Positions 1 to 12,620 of a stretch of 64,000 bases of DNA are shown one piece after another (the stretch's first letter is position 1; each line of letters opens with the position of its first letter). The stretch is from Garcia nutans (Eukaryota > Streptophyta > Magnoliopsida > Malpighiales > Euphorbiaceae). The position numbers were made by a program, and so were the translations under genes. Below the pieces are notes generated by a model. It saw only the letters and a program-made list of their open reading frames with translations, had not been told where the DNA came from and searched no databases. The DNA lies in NCBI GenBank assembly GCA_947685225.1, contig CANTUV010000037.1:34491001-34555000 (forward strand). Reading direction: 5' to 3'.

Positions 1-1836
1 GGTCAAAAGGGTTGGTCAATACAAGATGATATTTATTTGTGGCATGTGAAATTATATATATGGGTATATATGAGACAAAAGATTAATTAAATGGATGAAG
101 GGCATGGAGGTAATTTTCTTTGGTTAAGTTGCATGGTGGAGATTAAAAGAAGAAAAGTGGTTGACTTGTTGGTATTTTCTTCTTTCTTTCTTGAAGAGGC
201 CGGCCATTGAAGAAGAGAAAGAGCTAGAGAGGTGTTTGAAGTTCTATAATCAAATTGAAGAAGGAATCAAGGGTTTTGGTTAGAGATTTGTGGAATTTCT
301 TCATTTAAGGTAAGTTTTCTCTTGATTTCTCTTGTTCTATTTGGAATTTTGTTTGAGTTTGATGGAGTGTGTTTGTGTATGGTGTGTGTAAAAGTGTTGA
401 AATGGAATTAAAGATAAGAAGCTAGGTTGGTGTTGGTGATGGAAGAGTAAGAGTTGTGTTTAGTGAATTTTTTTCTGTTTTACAATTAGTAAAGGCTGTG
501 ACTTGTATGATTTTTAATTAATTATAGAAAAATGTTCTTAAAGTGAATTTTTGATATGTTGTGCCTCTATGAGTCTAGAATGACTGAAAAATATGTTGAT
601 TCGATTTTGGAATGGTTATGAGTTTAGAAAGATTATTTTTATTAGACCTGTTCCAGCAGGTACCTTAACTGAGACAGCTATATTTCGGGATTTTTAATAA
701 AATGTAGAAAAATCATATCCAATTGAATTTTGGATATGTTGTTTCTTAGTGAGTCTAGTATTTGAGAAAAATAATTTGGAACCACGTTGATTGAATCTGA
801 TTTATGGAATTCACAAAGTTCAGAACTGCTGCCAGGATGCAGGGCAATTGGGGCAGTCTGGTTAGGTGAACTATTTGACCAAGATTTTGTATTCAGTTTG
901 ATCTAAAATTTTAAAGAAATGATTTTAAGATACAAAACTAAATTCTGTAAAAATTTTAGAATTTTTAGTCAAGTAGATTATTTTATACAATTTTTCAAAA
1001 TAAGGATAAAATGGAGTCTTAAACCAGAATGTACTATTCATATGGTCATTTTGCTAATATTCCTTTGGATTAGGTTTTGAAGAGATTGGGTTGCATTAAC
1101 CTAAATGTGGAGAATTCTTGGAAAGAAAAGAAATGTATAGATTGATGGGACTAGTTCTTGAGGTAAGTACCAATACATATGATTGTATTTAATTACATAA
1201 TTTGAGGCTTAACACATTTGTTTGCAAATGTGTTAAGTGATCTATTATATTGTTAACATAATTGGACTAAGGTGATGATTGAATGATGTGAAGGATGTGA
1301 AGATCATTAACAAGGTAAGCATAAACCCTATTTGATTGTATATCCTTATATGTCTTTGAACATTAACACATTGGGATGAAAGTGTTAAATAAGCTATTAT
1401 AGTGTGAATGTAAATGAAGAATATATATAAAGGATGAAATATGAAATGGGAAAGGTAGGAAGAAATGAGGATCATTCTTAAGGTATGTGCAATTTGTTAT
1501 GATAAATGCTCTAGTAATGAATGATGTTAATGTGTTTTGAGAAGTGAGAAAATGTTATGTTATATGCATTGTGAATCTTGTGTATGGCAATGTATTATAT
1601 GAATAATATACTTTGAAATGTGATATCAATGATGCTATATGTATCATATGGATTGAGATATGATATGATATGAAGCCATTGTGATTGGCTATGATAATTC
1701 AATTGAAAGAGATAAGGCATGTTGGCCTAATTGATGATGAGATTGATAATGAAATAATAAATGAATTGTTTGTTTAATATGTTATTCAGTTTCAGAGTTC
1801 TGGATTTGGGTGGCATGCCTAAGAAATGATGAAAGG

Positions 1837-2017
1837 TAACAGTCTTGCCGGGTTGAGGATCTCCTCATATGTGTTGAGTTGATGGTCCAAGAGACTGGGT
1901 CTGTTACACTATGAGAATTGTGAATATGAGATATATGATTTGTAACAGTCTTGCCGGGTTGAGGATCTCCTCATATGTGTTGAGTTGATGGTCCAAGAGA
2001 CTGGGTCTGTTACACTA
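1837..2017 (+). repeat. Direct repeat, two near-perfect 75-bp copies, 106-bp spacing
   Basis: Copies lie at 1837-1911 and 1943-2017. Each begins near GTAACAGTCTTGCCGGG and ends near GGGTCTGTTAC, so the outer GTAACAG and CTGTTAC arms can pair and each copy can form a stem-loop. A diverged version of the same unit occupies the same LTR slot on the minus strand near 4825-4990 and 15690-15810. Confidence 0.85.
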
Positions 2018-2605
2018 TCCATGGATAGAGATACATGTATATACATTGCCTACGGGCGTGATGATTGTGACTATGAACCAAAGCAGTAACTCTGAACTTT
2101 GAATAACATATTAGTGTTTTGGGCCCGAGTCTGTCTTTATTGTCAATGTGAAATGCAAGTATTGAAATATTGATTGTGAGCATTAATAATGAATTATGCT
2201 TGGTGAATTGTGAATAATATAATGTTATTAAGTGTAATATGTAAATGAATTGTGGTTGATGATAAAGGTTGTCTTTATTGGAAATATGATTTATGATTTG
2301 TATGATATGTAAATTGTGTATTGCAATAATAATTGGTATGATATGTAAAGTGTGTATTGCAATAATGGTTGGTGTGGTATATATATAATGTAGGGGTATT
2401 AATATATTGGTTTTGAGTATTGGTGATGCATTGGGGTTGGTGATAATATTATGTATATATATACATCATATATGAAATTAGCTAGGATATATTAAAGATA
2501 AAATTAAAAAGAAAAGAAGATATGATAAGAACTAATTATATATTGAATCGATGTATCATTATATATCAATACTTCTATACTATATGTTTATATTTTATAT
2601 TTGGA

Positions 2606-2648
2606 CTACTAAGCTCTCGGGCTTAGCGCGGGTGTTTATTCGCGCAGG
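2606..2648 (+). other. Conserved twin hairpin of type A LTRs
   Basis: Stem 1 pairs CTAAGC with GCTTAG. Stem 2 pairs GCGCG with CGCGC. Stem 1 runs directly into stem 2. The pair is present at the same relative site in every type A LTR here: 4499-4541, 14553-14597, 15363-15408, 17928-17975, 29875-29917, 31981-32027, 39488-39534 and 62249-62296. Paired positions change together between copies. Confidence 0.7.
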
Positions 2649-2964
2649 TATATAGATGGAAGATATGAAGTCTTTTGTTATGCCACAAGAAGAGTAAAGT
2701 TTGTCGAGACCAACTAGAGGGTAATGCATACATGTATAAATTTTAATTATGATGTATTTCTGACGAGAGAGTATTTATATGTATAAATGAAGTTTTAATA
2801 AAGATAATGATTTTGTAAATGTTATTTAAATTAAGGTATTATGGTTTGAACTCTGTTACAGGTTTTTAAAAGGTAACGAAAAGTGACATCCTTATACTTT
2901 ATATATTTACTGTATGTATACTAGGTATACGCATAGTACTTATATAGGGTATCGGGGTGTTACA

Positions 2965-3177
2965 GGGTCGAATCAAGGCGCTCGAGCTGAGGCCTCAAAA
3001 CTTGTTGAATGAAGTTGAGGAGTGCCACAAGAGTTTTATGTGATCAAAAGATGTAAGTTAAATTGAAAGAAAAGTTCTACCGCATAATAATAAGGCTCGC
3101 TATAATGGGTGGTAATGAGTGTTGGGCAATGAAAGGACAACACATGAGTAAGATGCAAGTTGCGGAAATGAAAATGA
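2965..3177 (+). pseudogene. LINE (L1-type) ORF2 C-terminal region, first fragment
   Basis: The forward translation gives the C-terminal landmarks of plant LINE reverse transcriptases: a segment resembling GVLCDKK (here RVLCDQK), KFYR, then ECWAMKGQHMSKMQVAEMK. The frame is broken by stops and small shifts. The frame continues in the piece starting at 27673, giving EMKM joined to IRWMCG, so the 24.5 kb between is a later insertion. The TSD AATGA (3173-3177 and 27673-27677) confirms this. The 5' part of the LINE is hidden by, or lost at, the LTR ending at 2964. Not functional. Confidence 0.8.
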
Positions 3178-3543
3178 TATAACAGACTACCCAATAAATT
3201 AGAATTTACTTCTAAATAAATTAGCACTAGCAAGGAGTATAGAAAGGATAATGGTTAAGAAGAAGATGATAGAGCTTAGGAATAGAGTTAGAAAAGAAGA
3301 GAAGAGAGAAAGAAAATAAATAATTTTGGTAAATTCATTCATACATACTATCAAAGACAAACCAACGCATATAGCCACACAATTAGATAAACAACTCTAC
3401 CATCACTACATTTACAATATTCTGCTACTCTTATAATTATTCTTCTATTGCCATCTGTCCAATTGAGTCACTCAAGTTCTTATTCATTCATATTCAACTT
3501 CTTGCTCACGTTCATTCTTCCTTTTCTCCTCTCATACTTAACA
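3178..3543 (-). mobile_element. Type C 3' LTR
   Basis: On the minus strand it starts TGTTAAGTATGAGAGG (ending at 3543) and closes near GGGTAGTCTGTTATA; the canonical CA end has mutated to TA. The sequence matches the interrupted partner LTR at 25300-25368 plus 27446-27672 along its length. The AATGA TSD abuts at 3173-3177. Confidence 0.85.
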
Positions 3544-3653
3544 GTGCCCTCCCCTTGAAGCCATTCTTGTCCCTAAGAATCCATGACATCAGGAAACTAT
3601 TGTTGAACAAAATACAAGTCTTCCCAAGTTGAATTAGCACTTCACCAAGCTTT
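3544..3653 (-). pseudogene. pol: Type C pol C-terminal remnant and polypurine tract
   Basis: Read on the minus strand, this short piece encodes an NSTWED motif and then a tail ending GQEWLQGEGT with stops inside. This resembles the chromodomain-side end of chromovirus Pol, where A(T/S)WE is common. The purine-rich CAAGGGGAGGGCAC directly before the LTR start is the expected polypurine tract. The rest of integrase has been separated from it by the nested insertions or lost. Confidence 0.65.
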
Positions 3654-3719
3654 GTATGATTGTACACTATTTTTTATTTATTTAATCATTTAATAAATAA
3701 AAATAGTGTACAATCATAC
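3654..3719. repeat. Near-perfect 66-bp inverted repeat (hairpin)
   Basis: GTATGATTGTACACTATTTT at 3654 is mirrored by AAAATAGTGTACAATCATAC ending at 3719. The arms are about 31 nt with one or two indels and a minimal loop. No flanking target duplication is obvious. It could be a very small foldback element or a rearrangement product at the edge of the nested block. Confidence 0.75.
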
Positions 3720-3868
3720 CTACTCAAAATTTATATAAAACCTCCCATGTTTCAAATACATTTAGAAATGATTAATACATTATATAAAGCAAATGTTTCC
3801 AAACAGTTTTAGACATGATATGTAGCACTAATGGTCTCGTGGCAGGCATAACTCCAAACCATGACCGT
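3720..3868. other. Unassigned 149-bp segment between type C remnant and type A insert
   Basis: AT-rich, non-coding. By position it should be either more type C sequence or the left part of the type A LTR whose remainder restarts at 17892. I could not align it convincingly to either. Confidence 0.4.
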
Positions 3869-6800
3869 TGTAACACCCTTATACCCTATATACGTACAAA
3901 ACATATTTCTAGCATATGTAAAATATGCATATACGGTACAAAATTATCACAGACGGATTTACTAATTTTAATTTTTTTTTACATTTCCAATGTAAAATTT
4001 CAAATTCTAAATATGTAAAAATTAAATAGAATATAAATATTATTTACTTGTTATAAGAATACAAAATAAATAATATATATAAAAATCTCTAGAAAAAATT
4101 TGCCAGAGTTTTGTCTGTATTTTGGATATCCCAAAATTTAGCAATTGCTCAACCTGCAAAAAGAAAACACTGCCAATAATTTACAATCACCCTCTCAACC
4201 ATACTTCTCAATTTCACCAATTTTCTCAAATATTTATACATATAGATATATATAATTTAAAACACACTTACTCTCCCATTTCAAATACATTGACCCAAAC
4301 ATTCTTTATAATATACAATACGTAAATTTCAAAACATAATATATTATGCATAAAACTCAAAATGTACAATAACATAAAAATATATACATGTTGCTGGCAG
4401 TGTTTCTGATCTCGATATCAACTCTACAATCTCAACTACAAGTCTAGACCTTACCTGGTCTAGAAGAACTCTCTGGCACAACTGGGTCTACCCTATCACC
4501 TGCGCGATGGAAACAATTGCGCTAAGCCGAAGTCTAGTGGTACAAACTTTGATAATAACAATATAACTCAATGCAATACCAAATGCACAATGCATATAGA
4601 TGTCAAATCGATCCACTTTCTTATATTTTTCAAATAATTCATAAGCACAACTCATAACATTATATTACTCAATTGTATCATAATTCATAATTCACATTAA
4701 AATAAAGACAAGCACGGGCCCAAAAAGGATCTAATATGCTATTCAAATTTCAGAGTTACTACTTTGGTCCATAATGACACCATGTGTCTAGCCCCGTAGG
4801 CAATATATATATCCATGGATAATGTAACAGCCCCAGTATCTTGGACCTCAACCCGGCTAGACCCTTAGGCCCCAGTATCTTGGTCCTCAACCCGGCTAGA
4901 CTGCTATAGTTTTTGAGGCTTACGACCCAGTCTTTTCACCCTAAAAACATCATATTTATCAGCCGGCCTGGCTTACGACCCAGTCTTTTCACCATTCCAG
5001 CGTATAGCCTGTAGGCAATCTTAGGCATGCTGCCAAACCCAGAACTCTGAAAATTGAATAACATACTAGGCACACAATTTATTCATATTTCTCATTATTA
5101 ATCTCTTTCTCATTTTTACATATTCAATCTAGGCACATTGCCTTATTTTCACATTTTTTTCTCGCTTTTCTCATTTTTCACATTTTTCACATCTTTCTCA
5201 CTTTCTCACTTTTCTCATTTTTTATCAATATCAATTCATTTCATTATTACACATATCTCATTTTTGCTTTCACAACACATTACCCAATTACTTTGGGTAT
5301 TTTCACATAATATGCATATTTCACATGATACACAAATTAGACATTATCAATGGCTTTTCACAATGCATTTAACACATATATGACATTACAAATGTCATAG
5401 CATATTATTCATACACAATCAATGAACCAAGTAGCTTAACACATTTTTCAACCAAAATGTGTTAAGTCCAAATATTATGCAAATATAAACATTATATTCA
5501 AAGTTTGTACATACCTCTACTAGCAACCCAAAGCAAGCTTAATACAACCTCCAATCCTATCCTTCCAACTTGCCCTTCACCACTTGGATGAAGCAAATCA
5601 ACCTCCCTCAATGCCTATACCAAATGTGATCATACATAATCATTTAATATCATATTCTAAGGTATTCTCAACATCAAACCATAATTAAACATCACTCTAA
5701 ACCAAATCCCAAAATTAAGCTTCACCTCACTTTAACTTTGAAAAACCATATCAAGGCATTTAAATTAGTGTTTTAAGTTTATTAATATCATTAGAAGCAT
5801 ATTTTAATACATTTGAACCATTTACATTATAAAAATACACTCTTATATACAAAACCATAAAATGGCATAACCTTCCCCCATTGAAGGTTTTCCATTCCAA
5901 CACAATCCATTACTCATTTCAAGCTTATATTCATCACTTTTAATACTAAACAACATGCTTAAACAAATAAAATCACACAATTCAACCACTTTGGAAAATC
6001 AGTTTTCCAAAATCCTAAATCTCCACTTCCATTCTCAAACTCCAACCAAACACAACCAAATCCAATATTTGACTTTAAAATACTTATTTATGTATCAAAA
6101 CAACTCATTTGGAATCAATTTACACAATTAAAAACCATGATTTCAAAACCCCAAAAATTACATAACCCTAAATTCTCTCTCTTCACCAATCTTACCCAAA
6201 CTCAACCATTTCTTTAATCCAACCTTAAAATCATTGTTAATCACTTAAAATAACTTCATACATACCCAAATAGACAATTAAATCTTAGAACTTTAAAAAC
6301 TCAAAACAAACATAATCACAATTCCTATGAAATCCAAAGAAAGAAGTTGAGAACTTACTAATTTTGGTGGAAATCACCAAAAATCCACTTTAAACTTGTT
6401 GAATCCTTCAATTTGTGGAGTATGGAGATCAAAATTCTTGAGAATAATAGCCATGGTGGCCGGCCCTTGATGGAGAAGAAGAAGAAGATGAAAAACTTTT
6501 AAATTTTCTTTTTCTTTTCATCTTTTATTTTTAACCATATATAATAATAAAATAATTTAATAATTAATTATTTAATTATTTATTTAATAAATTAAAAGTC
6601 ATAAATTTTCTCTTCCATTCAAAAATAATTTATTTTTGAATTATTTTATTAATTTTGAATTTCTAAGATTTAATTACTAAAATACCCTTTTACTTTGACT
6701 TTTCTTTTAAAAAGTGTTGACTTTTATATGTTATGTATATTTTACATATATATCACATATATTATCCACTTTTTCATTTAAAACCCCTTCATTTTTCATT

Positions 6801-7098
6801 TAAAACCATTAATTTAATTTATCCATTTAAATTACAATTTATTTTATCAAATTTCCAAAAATTAGAACTTTTCAAAAATGTAGGATATTACACATATGCA
6901 CAAGTAATATGTATCTTATATACACATCAAATGTACCTTATGTGTGTATTAAATATTAAGCATGTAATGTATTAATCCAACATATACAATTAATATATCA
7001 TATGTATATGTTATGTATACTCTAGATATATATATTGAGTATATACTATTTATCTCTCCAAATACTTATTTAATTTCTCCAAAATCACAGATGTTACA
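3869..7098 (-). mobile_element. 3' LTR of the type A LARD-like element
   Basis: Plus-strand edges are TGTAACACCC at 3869 and ATGTTACA ending at 7098. It is nearly base-for-base like 11014-11509 plus 15184-17891. It holds a CTAGACC...GGTCTAG stem (4443-4463), the twin hairpin (4499-4541), a two-copy minisatellite slot (about 4825-4990), an AGCCATT...AATGGCT stem near 5345 and the CTTAACACATTTT stem-loop near 5432-5466. Short peptides in it come from low-complexity sequence and are not genes. Confidence 0.85.
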
Positions 7099-7112
7099 AT
7101 TTTCTCCCCCTT
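7099..7112 (-). other. Polypurine tract of the LARD-like element
   Basis: The minus strand reads AAGGGGGAGAAAA immediately before the LTR start. The neighbouring GAGGACGAAATT motif on the same strand also precedes the 3' LTR of the autonomous type A element at 34260-34295. Confidence 0.75.
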
Positions 7113-10100
7113 AAATAATTTCGTCCTCGAAATTATCTAGTATAGTAATAAATCATCCAAATCATTATTTTACCAAATTACATAATTTCTATTCTCCCCC
7201 TTAGGTTTATTCTTAATTTCCTTTTTACCATTCCCTAACACATCATTATACTGTCTATTTACTCAAACAGTCACAACAGATTATTATATCTTCAATCGAA
7301 TTGTCATTAGATAAAATTAGTTCATCTCCTTAATATATATACACCACACACCTATTGCACTCAAGACATCTAATCACTTTATTTTCTTAAAAGTATACTC
7401 TCATCACCTTAAATTCAAATGTTAATAACTTTTATCTTAACAAAATAATTTTACACATCTTCACTTTGATCCTACTCTTTATACAATTTCCACATATTAA
7501 TTTAATATCACCATTATACAACAACAAAATCTTATTTCCTTATTAAAATTCATTCTAATTATACTATAACTAACACTTTTCTCTTATAATTATTTGAAAC
7601 TAATATAACTTAGCTTCTTTCATATGCATATACATATCAAAACGCTGTATTATGCACATTATCATATAGCTTGCATATTCTTAATACAACTACACACATT
7701 GAATTTCAATAAATACTTGTAAATTTATTGCATTTCGGATCAATTGATATAACTATCACAATATGACCATCACAACCTTATTCTATTCTGACCAACCTTT
7801 AGTCTATTTGAAATTCATGAATCTGTTTTCAATTCATGACCTAATTCTATTAGATCAAATTTATTCTCAAATTTTAATTCTCTTCGAATTCATCATTACA
7901 AATAATATTTACTTCCCCTAGTCTTGTTCACTTTAAACGTCACTTTCATCAACTCATTCATTTTATACCAGTTTCAAACACATTCAATATAGCTCATATG
8001 CACATTTCATAATTCCTTTCATTTACCCCTTTTCTCATATTTCTTATAGTTAACATATTTACAAAAATCACTGTTCTTACACATCATTTATAGTTTATAA
8101 TATTTTCACAATTATCTTCTATTTTCACACTATTTATGATCATAAATAAATTTCTACATAAAGTTATGAGTCCAACTATACCAGCCACAAATCTTGCTTG
8201 TATCTCATGAAACAAAAACTATCAATTTCACTTAATATATTTCACAATTGTATCATCTTAAGTCCCCATTTGTAGGTTACAAATAAACACCGCCTTCACT
8301 ATAATTTTTTTCTCAAATAGCTCTTATCTTGAAACTACACCCATGTCTTAATGGTCACACATCCGTGGCATTTTAAAATTACATATAAGTTCTTTAAACT
8401 CTTACTACATGAAGAGTTAACACATTTCAGCTCTGTTTCAAAGCAATTTACTTTTGATCACTTGATCATCATTAGCCTAACTCATGTTTCAACAATATTA
8501 TCATTAACATCTCTTATATATACACATTTGTTCATATGCTAATTTACACAATTTCCATTTATTACTCCATTTCTAATCTATCTCTTATAAAAATTTTCAT
8601 TCATATATATATATATATTCATTTCCATACTTTCTTCATTATACTTTCCTTTCCCTTACAATCTCTTATTTATACGCATATACTTTAGGCCCAAAACACT
8701 ATACAACCATCAAGTTCAGTTGTTAAAATAACAATTTCACCGTCCAGCTCTGTTCGGGTCCATTCTCAATCTCAATTCATCACATGACCTAACTCTACGC
8801 AGTTCAAGACCTAATCTCTCTTAGGTCTATTAATATATGCAATATCATTCTCAATATCACTAGACACGTATTTGTATAAGGTAGTAAATACTCGATAATA
8901 ATTTTTTTTAATCATCCACATACACCTTCGTAAGTCATAATCACAATGTGACTTACTTTCCACATTTTCTTACATATCATATTTGTGTTCATATAGAAAA
9001 AAAAAATCTCATCACACAAATCATACAATTATACTCAATTCCTCTTTTACATACAATCTATACAAAGTTAACATTTATCACCTTTCAGAGAACATTATCA
9101 TTTCTCATTCTTTTGACATTACTTAGGTTATTCATCAATTCAACATATATATACACTCTGACCACAACATAATTAACATCTTTTTTTTTATTTAATCGCC
9201 CATTTCTTAAATAAGTTTCTTATTATATATATATATATATATATTTTTAACACTTCATATAAATCTTAGTCACATTTCCAATGTGACATCTCTCACACAC
9301 ATTTTTTTTTTCAATTATTATACCCTTCATATCTATTTTCATCATTTCCAATTCAATTACCTAAAGTAACTCATTTTCACTTGCTTAATCATTTCTCTTT
9401 ATTTCATAACAAATTTCTATATTATCAACCACATTACACCTTAGTTAGTACTTTTATAAATAATATTACTCATTCAAAATTTCTTCCATGCTTATTAAAC
9501 ATTAAACTATCAATATCTAAACAATCTTCATCGAAATTCTCTTACAACTCTAAATTTTCAACTTACTACTTTACTTAAACTTCATTCTATTAATCTTATT
9601 TTCAAGAGCTAACTTTATAAGCATTACCTATATATTAATATAACATCAAAGTACATCACTTTCACAACTATGAAAACCCATTTCAAAAATTCAAATTCCA
9701 CATAATACAACCAACAACATGAACCTCGCTAAATTTCATCCATATCACATTCTCAATCTTAAGATCATAACATTTACTTTTAAACAACACTAATTCATTT
9801 CATTATACTAATTAACATCATCCATTTAGATACTTTAATTTTACATACTCAAACCTAAATTATGCATCATTATTCCATAATAAATAATTCGCTATCATAT
9901 ATGATTTCACCCTTTGATTTTAATTATGAACTCTTTGTTGAAAATTATTAAAAACTCCATATTCCTTCTATAATTATACCCATATGCATATAAATTTTTA
10001 TAATTTTCTTCATTCATTTGTCTCATAAAATTAATTTATTACTTACTTACACAAAACTGCATAACTTCCTCAGTTTCATGTCAATCTCACTTTTAATTTT

Positions 10101-10992
10101 TATATTTCTTACCAATTCTTTATAAAAGCTTGTTAACTTTTATCCATGTGCACTTGACACATATATGGACTTATATTTAAAGTTTAAGATTTTTTAAAGT
10201 TGATTTAATATATTTAAAAATTAAATCTTTCAAAATCAGAGAATCTGTCTCTTTATTAATTTCTCTAGCAGCACCCGGTTGTCCATTTTTTTCAGGTATC
10301 ACATCTTAATAAAAATTCATGAAATTTTAACCATTTGTTATAGGAATACATATGATATTGGGTGTAAATTTTCATATTTTTCTGGGTGGGTTTGCCATAG
10401 TTTTAAAATATGTTTCTCAATTTCTACAGATTCTGAGTTTCTAGAACTCCTCCAACAATCTGTGTTCTTCTACCTTTCTTAATTAGTAATTCATCTTTAA
10501 AAATTATGAAATTTTATACATTAGATTCTAACATATAGAAAAACTTTTCATTAAATTTTCAAACTCATTCAAGATTCCTATATTTATTTTAAAAAAATTC
10601 AACAATATCATTTTACAGCATACCTATAAAATTTTCTGTAACTCTCATGTCCATTTCTCAAACTTTTTATTTCATATCATAAATCATTTCATAAATTTTT
10701 TTTCTTAATTCCACTTATTCATCAATTGACTCAACTATGAATCTTAATTTCGAATAGAAGTTCCAAAAATTCTTAATCCATAAGGTCCAGAATGATGCTT
10801 CTACTACGCCACTTTGATCTATGCAACCCAGATGCCAACTCAACTCATATCCATTATATCAAATAGACATTGCCACATCATGGATCAGATAAATTACCAG
10901 TGCCAATGCATGCATTATAATTAAAAACTATTTTTCAAATCCCCCATTTTCTCTCTCTATCATCCCCACCTAGGTCGAGAACCTCAAACCTA
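7113..10992. other. Non-coding internal domain of the LARD-like element
   Basis: About 3.9 kb of very AT-rich sequence with no open frame resembling retroviral protein on either strand. Only isolated peptides under 80 residues occur, without motifs. Short TA arrays lie at about 8607-8620 and 9225-9243. Nothing else is recognisable. Confidence 0.6.
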
Positions 10993-11005
10993 GACTCTGA
11001 TACCA
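10993..11005 (-). other. Primer-binding site, initiator-Met type
   Basis: The minus strand reads TGGTATCAGAGTC, one base different from the TGGTATCAGAGCC of the 39110 element. It begins 8 bases from the LTR edge at 11014. Confidence 0.8.
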
Positions 11006-12035
11006 AAACAAATTGTAACACCCTTATATCCTATATACGTACAAAACATATTTCTAGCATATGTAAAATACACATATACGGTACAAAAATATCACAGACG
11101 GATTTACAAATTTTATTTTATTTTTACATTTCCAATTTAAAATTTCAAATTCTAAATATGTAAAAATTAAATAGAATATAAATATTATTTACTTGTTATA
11201 AGAACCCAAAATAAATAATATATAAAAATCTCTGGAAAAAATTCGCCAGAATTTTATCTGTATTTTGGATATCCCAAAATTTAGCAATTACTCAACCTGC
11301 AAAAAGAAAACACTGCCAATAATTTCCAATCACCCTCTCAACCATACTTCTCAATTTCACCAATTTTCTCAAACATTTATACATATAGATATATATAATT
11401 TCAAACACACTTACTCTCCCATTTCAAATACATTGACCCAAACATTCTTTATAATATACAATACGTAAAACTCAAAATATAATATATACGTAAAATTCAA
11501 AATATAATATGTAATATCCCAAAGTATACCCTAAAAGTTTTGGAATTATGGTTGTATTTGGATTTAATGTATATGTTTTATAGAAAGAAGTAAAGAGAGA
11601 GAGCATATGTGGTATATATATAGATATATATATATATATATAAATAAAACATATACAAGTCCAAGAAATGGAAGTCAAAAGAAGATAAGTTAATTAAAAG
11701 GAAATATTATAAGAGATAAATGTATATGAAGGATGATATGTATATTTATGGTATTTGAAAAATATGGGAAATATAAATACAATATATATAAGAGATATAC
11801 ATATAGCAACATATACATCATATATACATGATGTATATATTGGAGTAGGAAAAGTAAGTTTATATAATTAATTAATTAATTAATTAATAATAATAATGAT
11901 AATAATGACAAAAGAAAAGGAAGAAAAGAAAGTCGAAGGGAAGAAAATTGTGGTGGAGGATTTTTGAGATATTTATTATATTATTATTATTATTTATATA
12001 TATAAATATGTGATAAGTGAATAAAGAAAGAAGAT

Positions 12036-12089
12036 TTTCTTTCTTTCTTTCTTCTTCTTCTTCTTCTTCTTCTTCTTGTTCTTGACGTG

Positions 12090-12145
<56 letters not shown>
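12036..12145 (+). repeat. CTTT/CTT microsatellite followed by GA microsatellite
   Basis: A pyrimidine run of CTTT then CTT units (12036-12080) is followed, after a GACGTGG spacer, by about 27 GA units with one interruption (12091-12145). The two halves are roughly complementary and could pair partly. Confidence 0.95.
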
Positions 12146-12147
<2 letters not shown>

Positions 12148-12620
12148 TAATTTTGTTTAAATACACATCAAATTCTTAAGGGCTTTAAGAGAATTGAAGG
12201 TGAATATTGAAGATTTGGGCAAAATATTCAAGTAAGTATTCATTTCTTTGTGTTGATTTCTATTGATTGAGTTTAGATTTGATATGGTTAGTGTGTAAAG
12301 ATGATGATAATGAAAGATTGAAGTATATATATATGTTGAATTGGTATTTAGATGATGATAATATGGTTATTTGTGAGGATGATGATGGATTGTTGAAATT
12401 GTTTAGTAAGGGTTTAATATAAATGAGTTGAGAAATTGAGTAATTGATATATGGATGATGTATATAATGATTATTATTGATATGTTGAAGTTATATAAGT
12501 GTTAAATTAATAGGTGATTTATGTGTATATAAACCAAGATGTTGATTAAGGGTGTTGAAGTATGGATTTTGGAGTGATTGTGCTTTCATGGATGAGAGTT
12601 TGGAATGTATAATTCTTGCC

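Larger units (their letters stand above)
1..2964 (+). mobile_element. Type A (Tekay/Del-like) chromovirus LTR, 5' end outside window
   Basis: Long LTR read in the sense direction. It ends with GGGGTGTTACA at 2964, the end shared by the type A LTRs closing at 14946 and 30350. Internal landmarks occur in the same order as in those copies: a CTTAACACATTTG stem-loop (1208-1237), a minisatellite slot (1837-2017), a CTCTGAA...GAATAACATATTAG block near 2090 followed by GGGCCC, and the twin hairpin at 2606-2648. The first bases match the part of the 27988 copy about 190 bases in, so only a short 5' piece is missing. It carries no coding sequence. LINE sequence resumes directly at 2965, so it inserted into, or abuts, that LINE. 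Whether it is a solo LTR or part of a full element cannot be seen. Confidence 0.85.
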
